Source: Acetobacteraceae bacterium
GTDB taxonomy: Bacteria > Pseudomonadota > Alphaproteobacteria > Acetobacterales > Acetobacteraceae
NCBI GenBank assembly: GCA_025356735.1
Contig: JANXRT010000349.1
Location: 1 to 35,029 of the forward strand
Direction of reading: 5' to 3'
DNA length: 35,029 nt
A program made the translations under genes and the position numbers. Positions 1 to 9,776 of the stretch are shown here, piece by piece. Numbering within the stretch: the stretch's first letter is position 1; every line of letters starts with the position of its first letter. Under the pieces are notes generated by a model. That model saw nothing but the letters and a program-made list of their open reading frames with translations, was not told where the DNA came from and did not search any database.

Positions 1-61
1 TGCTCATGGGGTCTTGGCTCCGATCGTAAAAACAACATCTTGCTCACGCCGTAGGCAGGAA

Positions 62-176
62 GGCCGGGGCTCTGCCCCAAATCCCGCCGGGGTAGCGCCC
101 CGGGGCGCATCACCTAAGTAGAGGGGATACAAGGGGCGACGGCCCCTTGGCGGGTTTGGGCAGAGCCCATGCTTTC
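62..176. repeat. Full-length palindromic intergenic element (copy 1)
   Basis: GGGGCTCTGCCCCAAATCCCGCC at the left end and GGCGGGTTTGGGCAGAGCCCA at the right end form an inverted repeat. Internal stems are GGGGTAGCGCCCC and CAAGGGGC-GACG-GCCCCTTG. Similar to the reverse complement of copy 3. Confidence 0.85.
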
Positions 177-239
177 TTGCCTGCGGCGCCCGACATTACA
201 TACGCACAACAGGACGGTCGCCAAGGCTGTGGACAAAAA

Positions 240-3200
240 TCATTCGCCGGGTTGGCGGATGCCGGATTGGGCGATGTCGGACCGGGACTTGGCCGCGGCG
301 CGTCCGCCGACCCGGGCCTTGGTCCATTCGCGGATCGACTGGAACACGGTGTAGAGCATCGGGATCAGGAAGATGCCGAGCGTGGTTGCGAAGATCATGC
401 CGGCGAACACCGCCGTGCCGACAGCACGGCGGCTCATCATCGCCGTGCCGGTCGCCCAGACCAGGGGCACCAGGCCAAGGATGAACGCGATCGACGTCAT
501 CATCACGGCGCGGAACCGCATCCGCGCGCCGATTGCCGCGGCTTCCAGGATCGGCCGCCCGGCTTCACGCTGGTCCTTGGCAAACTCGACGATCAGGATG
601 CCGTTCTTGGCGGCCAGGGCGATCAGCACGACCAGGCCGATCTGGGCATACAGGTCGAGCGGCAGCCCGGCGATCCTCAAGCCGACGAAGGCGCCGAGCA
701 CGCCGATCGTCACCGACAGCAGCACCGGCACCGGGATCATCCAGCTTTCATACAACCCGACCAGGAACAGATAGGCGAACAGCACCGCAAGACCGAGTAT
801 GAGGCCAGTCTGGCCCTGCGACTGCAGCTCCTGATAGGCGGTCCCGGCCCATTCATAGCCGTAGCCCGGCGGCATGGTGCTGCTGGCGGCAGCGGCCATG
901 GCGGTAAGCGCGGTGCCTGACGACACGCCGGGGGCAGGACCGCCGTTGATCGTCACCGACCGGTAGTTGTTGAACCGGCTGATGACCTGCGGCCCGACCA
1001 CGGTGCGCAGGTCGGCGACGGCGCGCAGCGGCACCATGGTGCCGGTCTTGTTGCGGATGAAGATCTTGAAGATGTCCGCGACCTCGCCGCGGTCGATCGC
1101 CTCGCCCTGGATGTTGACCTGCCAGGTGCGGCCGTAAAGGTTGAAGTCGTTGATGTAGATGCCGCCGAGCGTCGCCTGCAGCGCGTTGAAGACGTCGATC
1201 ACCGAAAGGCCGAGCGCCTGCGCCTTCTCCCGGTCGATGTCGAGGTAGACCGACGGGTTGGTGGCGCTGAACGTCGAGAATACCCGGGTCAGCTGGGGGT
1301 TGGCGTTGGCGGCGCCGACGATGCCCTGGGTCACGCTGCCCATCGAGGCGGGATCCTGGCCCTCCAGGTTCTGCAGCTGGAACTCGAACCCGCCGGAGGT
1401 CGAAAGCCCGATGATCGGCGGCAGGTTGAAGGCGATGACGTTGGCGGAACGGATCTGCTGGGCGCCGCCGAACACCCGGCCGATGGCGGCCTGCACGCTG
1501 TCGCCGACGGCGGTGCGGTCGGCGAACGGCTTCAGCCGCGCCACCATGAAGGCGGAGTTGGACTGGTTGCCGCCGTCGAGCAGCGAAAAGCCGACGATCG
1601 ACAGCACGCCCTGCATCTGCGGCAGCGGGCGGACGATGTCCTCGACCCGCTTGACCACGTCGCGGGTGCGCGAGACCGAGGCGCCGTTGGGCAGCTGGAC
1701 GGCGATGAAGAACACGCCCTGGTCTTCCTCCGGCAGGAAGCCGGTCGGCGTGATCCGCGACAGGCCATAGACGCCGGCGCCGGTGACCGCGACCAGCACC
1801 AGCGCCACCACCGACACGCGCACTAGCCGGCGCACGATGGCGCCGTAGCCATCGCGGACATGGTCGATGCCGCGCAGCAGGTAGCCCATCGGCCCGCGCT
1901 TCGGCCCCTGATGGCGCAACACGACGCCGCACAGGGCCGGCGACAGGGTCAGCGCGTTGATCGCCGACAGCAGGGTGGCCACGGAGATCGTCACGGCGAA
2001 CTGCCGGAACAGCTGGCCCGAGATGCCCGGAATGAAGCCGATCGGCACGAACACCGACAGCAGCACGAGGGTGATCGCGATCACCGGCCCGGTGATCTGC
2101 TGCATCGCCTTCTTGGTCGCGTCCTTGGGCGAGAGCTCGGGTTCCTCCTCCATCACCCGCTCGACATTCTCGACCACGACGATGGCGTCATCGACGACGA
2201 TGCCGATCGCCAGCACCATCGCCAGCAGTGAAATGGTGTTGGCGGTGTAGCCCAGCGAGAGCAGAACGGCGAAGGTGCCGATCAGGCTGACCGGCACCGA
2301 GATCGTCGGGATGACCGTCGCGCGGATGTTGCCGAGGAACAGGAACACCACCAGCACGACCAGCGCGAAAGCTTCCAACAGGGTCTGCAGCACGGTGTAG
2401 ATGGTGTCGGAGACGAAGGTCGAGCTGTCGTAGAACACCGACGATTTGAGGCCGGCCGGGTAGCGCTTCGATAGCTCATCCAAGGTGGCGCGCAACTTGG
2501 CCGAGGTCGCGACCGCGTTAGCCGCAGGGGCGAGGTAGATGCCGATTGACACCGCGGGATTGCCGTTGAGCCGGCTTTCGGCATCGCTGTTGGCGGCGCC
2601 GAGTTCCACGCGCGCCACGTCGCCGACGCGCAGCACCGAGCCATCCGGATTGGCACGCACGACAATTTTGGAAAACTGCTCGGGCGAGGTCAGCCGGCCC
2701 TGGGTCTGGACGTTGAGCTGGAACGGGTTGGCGGCGTCCATCGGCCGCGCGCCAAGCCTTCCGACGGGGGCCTGCACGTTCTGCTGCTGGATCGCCAGCA
2801 CGATGTCGGACGGCACCAGCGAAAGGCTGTTCAGCCGGTCGATGTCGAACCAGATGCGCATCGAGTAGTCGAGCTTGCCGAACAGCTGCGCCTGGCCGAC
2901 GCCGGGCGTGCGCGACAGCCGGTCGAGCACGTTGAGGGTGACGTAGTTGCTGATGAACAACGGATCGAGCTTGCTGTCCTCGGCGTAGAACTGGAGGAAC
3001 GCCAGGATCGACGACGATTGCTTCTTCACCGTCAGACCGGAGCGCTGGACCTCGGCCGGCAGCTTGGACAGTGCCGTCTGCACCCGGTTGTTGACGTTGA
3101 CGGTGGCGATATCGGGATCGGTGCCGATGTCGAAGCTGACCGTCAGGCCGTAGCTACCGTCGTTGGCGCTGTTCGACTTCATATAGATCATGTGGTCGAC

Positions 3201-3416
3201 GCCGACGATCGCCGCTTCCAAGGTCTGGGCGACCGTCGATTCCACCACGCTGGCGGAGGCGCCCGGGAACACGGTCGAGACCTGGACCTGTGGCGGCACG
3301 ATGTCGGGGAACTGGGCGACCGGGATGCGGCTCAGCGCCAGCCCGCCGGCCATGGTAATAATGATCGCGATGACCACGGCCAGGCGCGGCCGGTCGACAA
3401 AGACGGACGAGATCAT
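240..3416 (-). CDS. RND (HAE1/AcrB-type) multidrug efflux permease
   Basis: 1058 aa [43 protein letters not shown]-terminus, [18 protein letters not shown] and [14 protein letters not shown] motifs typical of AcrB/MexB permeases. Confidence 0.96.
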   Translation of the reverse strand: MISSVFVDRPRLAVVIAIIITMAGGLALSRIPVAQFPDIVPPQVQVSTVFPGASASVVESTVAQTLEAAIVGVDHMIYMKSNSANDGSYGLTVSFDIGTDPDIATVNVNNRVQTALSKLPAEVQRSGLTVKKQSSSILAFLQFYAEDSKLDPLFISNYVTLNVLDRLSRTPGVGQAQLFGKLDYSMRIWFDIDRLNSLSLVPSDIVLAIQQQNVQAPVGRLGARPMDAANPFQLNVQTQGRLTSPEQFSKIVVRANPDGSVLRVGDVARVELGAANSDAESRLNGNPAVSIGIYLAPAANAVATSAKLRATLDELSKRYPAGLKSSVFYDSSTFVSDTIYTVLQTLLEAFALVVLVVFLFLGNIRATVIPTISVPVSLIGTFAVLLSLGYTANTISLLAMVLAIGIVVDDAIVVVENVERVMEEEPELSPKDATKKAMQQITGPVIAITLVLLSVFVPIGFIPGISGQLFRQFAVTISVATLLSAINALTLSPALCGVVLRHQGPKRGPMGYLLRGIDHVRDGYGAIVRRLVRVSVVALVLVAVTGAGVYGLSRITPTGFLPEEDQGVFFIAVQLPNGASVSRTRDVVKRVEDIVRPLPQMQGVLSIVGFSLLDGGNQSNSAFMVARLKPFADRTAVGDSVQAAIGRVFGGAQQIRSANVIAFNLPPIIGLSTSGGFEFQLQNLEGQDPASMGSVTQGIVGAANANPQLTRVFSTFSATNPSVYLDIDREKAQALGLSVIDVFNALQATLGGIYINDFNLYGRTWQVNIQGEAIDRGEVADIFKIFIRNKTGTMVPLRAVADLRTVVGPQVISRFNNYRSVTINGGPAPGVSSGTALTAMAAAASSTMPPGYGYEWAGTAYQELQSQGQTGLILGLAVLFAYLFLVGLYESWMIPVPVLLSVTIGVLGAFVGLRIAGLPLDLYAQIGLVVLIALAAKNGILIVEFAKDQREAGRPILEAAAIGARMRFRAVMMTSIAFILGLVPLVWATGTAMMSRRAVGTAVFAGMIFATTLGIFLIPMLYTVFQSIREWTKARVGGRAAAKSRSDIAQSGIRQPGE

Positions 3417-3464
3417 GCCTGATCCTTTCCGGCGCTGGAGGAGCTATATATTAAAATTTGGGCA

Positions 3465-4628
3465 TCAGGACTTGGCGGCCGGCGGAGGTGCCGCCTCGAC
3501 TGGTGCCGAGTTGACCGGAGCCGGGTTGACGGGCGCACCCGGACGCACCCGCTGCAGCCCATCCAGCACCACGTTCTCGCCCTCGGTCAGGCCGGAGGCG
3601 ACGACCGCGTAAGCGTCGGTCGACTGGCCGAGCTGCACGCGCCGCTGCTCAGCCTTGTTGTCGGCGCCGACGACATAGACGTAGTTGCCCTGCTGGTCCG
3701 AGATCACCGCGGCGCGCGGCACGGTCAATGCCATCTTCGGCGCGTCGGCATTGACCGTCACGCCGACGAAGGCGCCGTCGATAAGGGGGCGGAAACCCTG
3801 CTTGTTCGCCGGGTTGGGGATGCTGGCGCGGACCAGCATCGTGTCGGTGGTGGCGGCGATGGTGTTGTCGACAAAATCTATTTTCCCGACCTGATCGTCG
3901 GCGCTGCCATCCGGCAGGCTCAGCCTGACGGCGACCATGGCCATTCCACCCTGGTCGGCAAAGCGCTTCAGCAGGCCAAAATAGCTTTTCGCCGCCATCG
4001 GGAACAGCACGTACATCGGGTCCTGGCTGACGATGCGGGCCAGCGGCCCGGAGGCCGGGGTCACCACGTTGCCGACGGTGAAGTTGGTGCGGCCGATCTT
4101 GCCGGCGATCGGGGCGCGGATCTCGGTGTAGTCGAGATTGATCTGGGCAATTCGAAGTTGCGCCTGGGCGGATTGCTGCTGTGCCGCAAGCCCGGCCTGG
4201 TTGGCCCGCGCGTCATCGACCTGCGAGCGTAGCCCGGCCGGACCGTTGAGCAGCGCCGTCACCCGGCCGAGCTGGACGCCGGCATTGTTAAGCGTGGCGG
4301 TGGCCTGGGCCACGGATGCCTGCTGCTGCGCCACCGCAGCCTCGAACGGGCCGCGTTCCAGCTTGTAGAGCAACGCGCCGGCGGGGACCTCGGCGCCTTC
4401 GGTGAACAGCCGCGCCTCGATGAAGGCGGTCACCCGCGCGGTCAGGTCGACCCGCTCGATCGACTGCACGCGGCCGACGAACGCCTCGGTCGCAGTCACC
4501 GGCCGCTGCGATACCTTGACCACGCCGACCGAGGGTGGGCCGCCGCCTGGCATCTGCGCCAGACCGGGTACCGCGTGAAATGCCGACGCGGCAAGGACGC
4601 TCAGGACCGCAAGGTGGCGCAGCGACAT
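3465..4628 (-). CDS. RND efflux periplasmic adaptor (membrane fusion protein)
   Basis: Start placed at ATG 4628 (MSLRHLAVLSVLAASAFHAVPGLAQ signal peptide). RAPIAGKIGRTNFTVGNVV lipoyl/barrel-sandwich motif. Directly upstream of the RND permease. The longer 524 aa ORF runs into divergent mvaB. Confidence 0.94.
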   Translation of the reverse strand: MSLRHLAVLSVLAASAFHAVPGLAQMPGGGPPSVGVVKVSQRPVTATEAFVGRVQSIERVDLTARVTAFIEARLFTEGAEVPAGALLYKLERGPFEAAVAQQQASVAQATATLNNAGVQLGRVTALLNGPAGLRSQVDDARANQAGLAAQQQSAQAQLRIAQINLDYTEIRAPIAGKIGRTNFTVGNVVTPASGPLARIVSQDPMYVLFPMAAKSYFGLLKRFADQGGMAMVAVRLSLPDGSADDQVGKIDFVDNTIAATTDTMLVRASIPNPANKQGFRPLIDGAFVGVTVNADAPKMALTVPRAAVISDQQGNYVYVVGADNKAEQRRVQLGQSTDAYAVVASGLTEGENVVLDGLQRVRPGAPVNPAPVNSAPVEAAPPPAAKS

Positions 4629-4711
4629 CGTTGTCCTTTCTCGCAATGCAGCATACTTTGGCCGGCCATGCACCAGAGGCAATAGAGAGCCGTCGGAACT
4701 TCCGCAACAGA

Positions 4712-4758
4712 TGCGCTCCAGGGCGCTACCCTGGCGGGGTGTGGGGCAGAGCCCCATA
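4712..4758. repeat. Half-length palindromic intergenic element (copy 2)
   Basis: Reverse complement reads ATGGGGCTCTGCCCCACACCCCGCCAGGGTAGCGCCCTGGAGCGCAT, matching only the left half of copies 1 and 3. Confidence 0.75.
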
Positions 4759-4791
4759 CTGTTTTCCTTATCACTTGAGGGAGGTCTTCCT

Positions 4792-5718
4792 ATGACCCAA
4801 CGCGAATTCGTGACAATCTGTGAGGTAGGCCCCAGGGACGGCCTGCAGATCGCCAAGACCCGCATGACGACTGACGCCAAGGTCGCCTGGATTGCGGCGA
4901 TCGCCGCCGCCGGCGTGCCCGAAATCGAGATTGGCAGCTTCGTGCCGGCGAGGGTCATCCCGCAGATGGCCGACACGCAGGAGGTCACCGAGCGGGTGGC
5001 CGGCATCCCCAACGTCGTGATCCAGACGCTGACGCCCAACCTGCGCGGTGCCCAGAACGCCTACCATGCCGGCGCCGCCAAGATCAGCATCCCGGTTTCG
5101 GTGTCGGAGGGCCATTCGCGGGCCAACCTCAACCGCAGCGTCGATGAGCAGATCGCCGAGGTCGCGCGCGTCGTCGCCTGGCTGCGTGAGCAGGACCATT
5201 ACCTGAAGGTCGTCGCCGGCTGCTCGACGGCGTTCGGCTGCTCGATCGACGGAGTGGTCTCGACCGAGGCGGTGGTCCGGGTTGCGGTCGGCCTGGCGGA
5301 AGCGGGCGTCGATCAGTTGATGCTGGCGGATACCGTGGGCTACGGCCATCCGGCGCAGGTGAGGACGCTGGTTCGCGCGGTGCGGAACGAGGTCGGCGAC
5401 CGGCTGACCGGGTTGCATCTGCACGATACCTGCGGCCTGGCGATGGCCAATGCGCTGGCCGGCGTCGAGGAGGGCCTGCGAATGTTCGACAGCTGCATCG
5501 CCGGGCTTGGCGGCTGCCCGTATGCGCCGGGCGCGTCCGGCAACATCGTCACCGAGGACCTGGTGTTCATGCTGGAAAGCATGGGGTTCGCGACCGGCAT
5601 CGACATCGAGAAGCTTTTTGTCGCCCGCGAACTGTTGCATGCGGGGCTGCCGGCCGAGCCGATGCAGGGGCAGCTTCGCAAAGCCGGAATTCCCCGTACC
5701 TTCCGGCTGGCCGCCTAG
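4792..5718 (+). CDS. mvaB: Hydroxymethylglutaryl-CoA lyase
   Basis: EVGPRDGLQ, GCSTAFGCSIDG, LHLHDTCG and GLGGCPYAPGASGN motifs of HMG-CoA lyase/DRE-TIM family. Start set to ATG 4792; the upstream extension translates repeat copy 2. Confidence 0.93.
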   Translation: MTQREFVTICEVGPRDGLQIAKTRMTTDAKVAWIAAIAAAGVPEIEIGSFVPARVIPQMADTQEVTERVAGIPNVVIQTLTPNLRGAQNAYHAGAAKISIPVSVSEGHSRANLNRSVDEQIAEVARVVAWLREQDHYLKVVAGCSTAFGCSIDGVVSTEAVVRVAVGLAEAGVDQLMLADTVGYGHPAQVRTLVRAVRNEVGDRLTGLHLHDTCGLAMANALAGVEEGLRMFDSCIAGLGGCPYAPGASGNIVTEDLVFMLESMGFATGIDIEKLFVARELLHAGLPAEPMQGQLRKAGIPRTFRLAA

Positions 5719-5769
5719 CTCATCGGAAAGGCCCTTGACGGCAGGCGTCCGGAAAGGGAAGCGTGCGGC

Positions 5770-6807
5770 ATGAACGATTTGAATGTCTCCCGCACGACCG
5801 ATCCCCTGGCGCTACACCGCGCGCTGACCACCGTCGACAGCCATATCGACATTCCGTGGCCGACCGGCCCCGACCCGTTCCAGGATGGCGCGCGCCGGGT
5901 CGATCTGCCGAAGATGCGCCGCGGCGGCATCGGCACCGGCTTCTTCGCCGCCTACGTGCCGCAGGTCCGCCGCGACGCAGCCAGCGAGACGGCCGCGTTC
6001 GAGCGTGCGCTGGCGATGCTGACCGCGATCCGCGGCATGGGCCGCACCGAAGAGACCATCTCCGCCCGCGTGACCGACACCGCCGACGATATCGTGCGCG
6101 CCAAACAGAACGGCGTGGTGGGCGTGGCGTTGGCGGTCGAGAACGGCTTTGCCATCGGCACCGACCTATCTCGTTTGGCGCAGTTTCGAAAACTTGGCGC
6201 GCGCTATCTGACGCTTACCCATAACGGGCACAACGCGCTGGCGGACTCGGCCATCCCACGGCCCGACCTCGGCGATGCGCCGGTCGAGCATGGCGGCCTT
6301 TCCGAACTCGGCGTCGCGGCAATCGGCGAGCTCAACCGGCTCGGCATGCTGGTGGATGTCGCGCATGTCTCGCGTGACGCCATGCTGCAGGCAGCGAAGG
6401 CGTCCAAGACGCCGGTGGTCTCGACCCATTCCTGCGTTCGCGCGCTGTGCGACCATCCGCGCAACATGGACGATTTCCAGCTCGACGCGCTGCGCGACTG
6501 CGGTGGCGTGATCCAGATCACCGCAGTGGCCGGTTTCCTGCGCCCGGGCGGCAAGGCGGACAAGGTGACGGTGGCCGATTTTGTCGATCACATCGACTAT
6601 GCGGCGCGACGGATCGGTTTCGCGCATGTCGGCATCGGCTCGGACTTCGACGGCGGCGGCGGTTTCTCGGGCTGGCGCAGCGCGGCCGAGAGCGCCAACC
6701 TGACAGTGGAGCTGGTCAGCCGCGGCTACTCGGAGGAGGAGGTCGCCGGCCTGTGGGGCGAGAACTTCCTGCGCGTCATGCGCCTGGCGGAAGCCGCCGC
6801 TGCATGA
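5770..6807 (+). CDS. Membrane dipeptidase (peptidase family M19)
   Basis: DSHIDIPW, LTLTHNGHNALADS, LVDVAHVSRDAM, STHSCVRAL and HVGIGSDFDGGGG metal-site motifs of M19 renal-type dipeptidases. Confidence 0.93.
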   Translation: MNDLNVSRTTDPLALHRALTTVDSHIDIPWPTGPDPFQDGARRVDLPKMRRGGIGTGFFAAYVPQVRRDAASETAAFERALAMLTAIRGMGRTEETISARVTDTADDIVRAKQNGVVGVALAVENGFAIGTDLSRLAQFRKLGARYLTLTHNGHNALADSAIPRPDLGDAPVEHGGLSELGVAAIGELNRLGMLVDVAHVSRDAMLQAAKASKTPVVSTHSCVRALCDHPRNMDDFQLDALRDCGGVIQITAVAGFLRPGGKADKVTVADFVDHIDYAARRIGFAHVGIGSDFDGGGGFSGWRSAAESANLTVELVSRGYSEEEVAGLWGENFLRVMRLAEAAAA

Positions 6808-6820
6808 GACCGATCGCCTT

Positions 6821-7648
6821 ATGAGAACCCTCGCCCTGCCGAATGGGCGGCAAGTGCCCGTGCTCGGCCAGGGCACTTGGTTCATGGGCGAGAAATCGAG
6901 GGATGCGCGTGGCGAGGCGGATGCGCTGCGGCTCGGCATCGATCTTGGCCTGACGCTGATCGACACCGCCGAGATGTATGGCGACGGCGGCGCCGAGCGG
7001 GTGGTCGGGCAGGCGATCGCCGGACGCCGCGACCAGGTGTTCGTCGTCAGCAAGGTCTATCCGCACAATGCGTCCCGAACCGGCGTTGCGGCCGCCTGCG
7101 AGGCGAGCCTGAGCCGGCTCGGCACCGACCACATCGACCTCTATCTGTTGCACTGGCGCGGCTCGGTGCCGCTGACCGAAACCGTTGCCGGGTTTGACCG
7201 GCTGGTCCGTGACGGCAAGATCGGCGCCTGGGGCGTATCGAACCTGGATACGGCCGAAATGGCGGAATTGGCGCTTCTGCCGGGCTGCGCCACCGACCAG
7301 GTGCTCTACAACCCGCAGCATCGCGGCATCGAGTTCGACCTGCTGCCCTGGTGCCGCGAACACGCCATGCCGGTGATGGCCTACTCGCCGATCGGCCAGG
7401 GGCGTTCGCTGCTGCAGACGGCTTCCCTGGCGAATGTCGCCGCGCGGCACGGCGCGACGCCGGCTCAGATCGCCATTGCCTGGGGGCTGCGCCAGCCCGG
7501 CGTGATCTCGATTCCCAAGGCCGCGGATCCCGTTCACGTGCGTGAGAACGTGGCGGCTTTGGAAATCGTGCTGACCGAATCGGATCTGGCGGAAATCGAT
7601 CTGGCTTTTCCGCCACCGCGCCGGCGGTTGCCTTTGGCCATGCTTTGA
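6821..7648 (+). CDS. Aldo/keto reductase family protein
   Basis: GQGTWFMGE, LGLTLIDTAEMYGDG, LLHWRG, GKIGAWGVSNL and GVISIPKA motifs. Confidence 0.93.
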   Translation: MRTLALPNGRQVPVLGQGTWFMGEKSRDARGEADALRLGIDLGLTLIDTAEMYGDGGAERVVGQAIAGRRDQVFVVSKVYPHNASRTGVAAACEASLSRLGTDHIDLYLLHWRGSVPLTETVAGFDRLVRDGKIGAWGVSNLDTAEMAELALLPGCATDQVLYNPQHRGIEFDLLPWCREHAMPVMAYSPIGQGRSLLQTASLANVAARHGATPAQIAIAWGLRQPGVISIPKAADPVHVRENVAALEIVLTESDLAEIDLAFPPPRRRLPLAML

Positions 7649-7655
7649 GAAGAAA

Positions 7656-7770
7656 GGCCGGGGCTCTGCCCCTGGACCCCGCCAAGGGGCCGTCGCCCCT
7701 TGTATCCCCCACACTTAAGGGATGCGCGCCCGGGCGCTTCCCGGGCGGGGTTTGGGGCAGAGCCCCATCC
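7656..7770. repeat. Full-length palindromic intergenic element (copy 3), upstream of the hyf-like operon
   Basis: GGGGC-TCT-GCCCC at 7660-7672 and GGGGC-AGA-GCCCC at 7754-7766. Internal stems AAGGGGC-CGTC-GCCCCTT and GCGCCCGGGCGC. Opposite orientation to copy 1. Confidence 0.85.
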
Positions 7771-7775
7771 TTCCT

Positions 7776-9776
7776 ATGATCTTGCCGTTGCTGGCCTGGC
7801 TCGTCCTTGCCCTGCTCATCCTGGCCATTCCGGCGCCTTTTTCACAGCCCTACGTGATGCCGGCCGTCGCCGGAGTTTGCGGTGCCGCGGCAGTTGCCGT
7901 CTTGGGTTTCCTTGCCTTCGGCGCAGAAGCGTCCGAGATCGTGGTGCCGGTTGGATTGCCGGGCGCTTCGATGCGGCTGGCGCTGGACGGGTTGTCGGGC
8001 GTTTTCCTGTTGCTGCTGTTCGTCAGCGCCGGGGCTTGTGCGGTGTATGGCCATGGCGACCGCGAGTCGCTGGCGTTTTTTCCGCTGTTCGTGGCAGCGA
8101 TGGCATTGGCCTTGCTGGCGGCTGACGGGTTTACCTTGCTGCTGGGTTTCGAGGCGATGTCGCTGGCATCGTGGGCGGCGATCCTGGTGCACCACGAGGA
8201 GAAGGCATCGCGCGACGCGGCGCTGCTCTATGTCGGCATGGCGGCGTTCAGCGCGGCCTGTCTGCTGCCGGCCTTGATCCTGTTGTCGCCGGCGGGCGAC
8301 AGGATTGACGGGCTCGGATTCGCGGCGATGCGAGGCGCCGCGGCTCCGGAGGGTTTTCGCGGAGTGCTGGTGCTGGTTCTGGTGGTGCTTGGCGCCGGGT
8401 CCAAGGCCGGGCTTTTTCCCATGCATGTCTGGCTGCCGCTGGCCCATCCGGCGGCGCCGAGCCATTTCTCGGCGCTGATGTCGGGCGCGATGACCAAGGT
8501 CGCGCTGTATGTGATGATCCGGGTGCTCTTCGATCTCTACGCCGCCCCGCCGCCGGCCTGGTGGGGGGTGCCGGTGATCGCGCTGGGCGCGGCGTCTGCC
8601 GTGCTCGGGGGGTTGCGGGCCAATCTGGAGGGCGACGTCAAGGCGGTGCTGGCCGCCAGCACGATCGAGAACGTCGGGCTGATCGCGATCGGCATCGGCG
8701 TCGCGCTGACCGCACGGGGCGGGGATCTGCCCGGATTGGCGGCGTTGGCGCTGGCTGGCGCGCTGCTGCACGCGGTCAACCATGGCGTGTTCAAGACTTT
8801 GCTGTTTCTTGGCGTCGGGGCGGCTTCCCATGCCGGCGGCTCTCGCGCCATCTCGAAACTGGGCGGGTTGATCCATCGCATGCCGGTGACCACCGGCTGC
8901 GTGCTGGCGGGTGGCTCTGCATTGGCAGCGTTGCCGCCAAGCTCGGGTTTCGCCAGCGAGTGGCTGCTGTTCCAGTCTGTTCTGGCGGCGCCGAGGATCG
9001 GCGGTCTGGGTCTGCAGATCGTGTTCGCCGTCACCGTGGCGCTGATGGCGGTGGCGGCGGCGTTGGCCGCGTCCGCCATGGTGCGGTTGATCGGCGTGGC
9101 GTTCCTCGGCCGGCCGCGCACGCCGCGCGGTGCGGTTGCAGATGAGACGGATCGGCCGGCGCGGGCGGCGATGCTCGGGCTGGCCGGAGTCAGCGTGGCG
9201 CTAGGATTGCTGCCGGGGCCGATGCTGCGGCTGATCAATCCGGCGTTGCACGCGCTCACCGGGTCGGACTTGGCGGAGCGTGCCGGTCTTCTCCTGGTGA
9301 CCCCGACCAGCGTCGCGCTCGGCTATTGCGCACCGGCGGTGGCGATGCTGGTCGGGCTGGGGTTCTTTGCCGCGTTGCTGGTGCTGCGCCGGCTCGCCGT
9401 GCGCGGCCATGTTCGGGGGCCGGCCTGGGCAAACGGGTTCGCGGCGTCGCCGGCCTGGCTGCCGTTCGGCGACCCGGTGACGCAGTACGGGGGCGATTCG
9501 TTCGCGCAGCCGATCCGCCGGGCGCTCGGCGGCGCCTTGATGGCGGCGCTCGAGGAAGTTGACATGCCGGCGCCGGGTGAAACCCGTGCCGGGAACCTGG
9601 CGATCCATCTCGCCGATCCCGCGGAAAGATATCTGTTCGCGCCGATCGGCCGGCTACGCCGCGCAATCTCGTCGCGCGCCGACGCGATGACGTTCCTGTC
9701 GATCCGCGCCACGCTGGCAGTGATGTTCGTGGCGTTGGTGGTGCTGCTGGTGGTCATTGCCTGGGTGCAGGCGTGA
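7776..9776 (+). CDS. hyfB-like: Hydrogenase-4 component B-like, antiporter-type membrane subunit (NuoL/M/N superfamily)
   Basis: Multi-TM; LLLGFEAMSLASWAAIL (TM Glu) and GAGSKAGLFPMHVWLPLAHPAAPSHFSALMSG (TM Lys) signatures. Start set to ATG 7776; upstream codons translate repeat copy 3. Confidence 0.9.
   Translation: MILPLLAWLVLALLILAIPAPFSQPYVMPAVAGVCGAAAVAVLGFLAFGAEASEIVVPVGLPGASMRLALDGLSGVFLLLLFVSAGACAVYGHGDRESLAFFPLFVAAMALALLAADGFTLLLGFEAMSLASWAAILVHHEEKASRDAALLYVGMAAFSAACLLPALILLSPAGDRIDGLGFAAMRGAAAPEGFRGVLVLVLVVLGAGSKAGLFPMHVWLPLAHPAAPSHFSALMSGAMTKVALYVMIRVLFDLYAAPPPAWWGVPVIALGAASAVLGGLRANLEGDVKAVLAASTIENVGLIAIGIGVALTARGGDLPGLAALALAGALLHAVNHGVFKTLLFLGVGAASHAGGSRAISKLGGLIHRMPVTTGCVLAGGSALAALPPSSGFASEWLLFQSVLAAPRIGGLGLQIVFAVTVALMAVAAALAASAMVRLIGVAFLGRPRTPRGAVADETDRPARAAMLGLAGVSVALGLLPGPMLRLINPALHALTGSDLAERAGLLLVTPTSVALGYCAPAVAMLVGLGFFAALLVLRRLAVRGHVRGPAWANGFAASPAWLPFGDPVTQYGGDSFAQPIRRALGGALMAALEEVDMPAPGETRAGNLAIHLADPAERYLFAPIGRLRRAISSRADAMTFLSIRATLAVMFVALVVLLVVIAWVQA

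Noticed and set aside
853-1932. 359 aa - strand ORF inside the RND permease region
   Set aside because: Arg/Pro-rich composition ([16 protein letters not shown]...) is typical of an out-of-frame GC-rich shadow; the RND permease frame is strongly supported.
240-4628. RND pump pair as a novel efflux system
   Set aside because: Ordinary HAE1 permease plus adaptor; the missing outer-membrane factor is common because many such operons use an unlinked TolC-like protein.
7842-8876. 344 aa - strand ORF antisense to the hyfB-like gene
   Set aside because: Low-complexity Gln/Arg/His-rich shadow ORF without domains.
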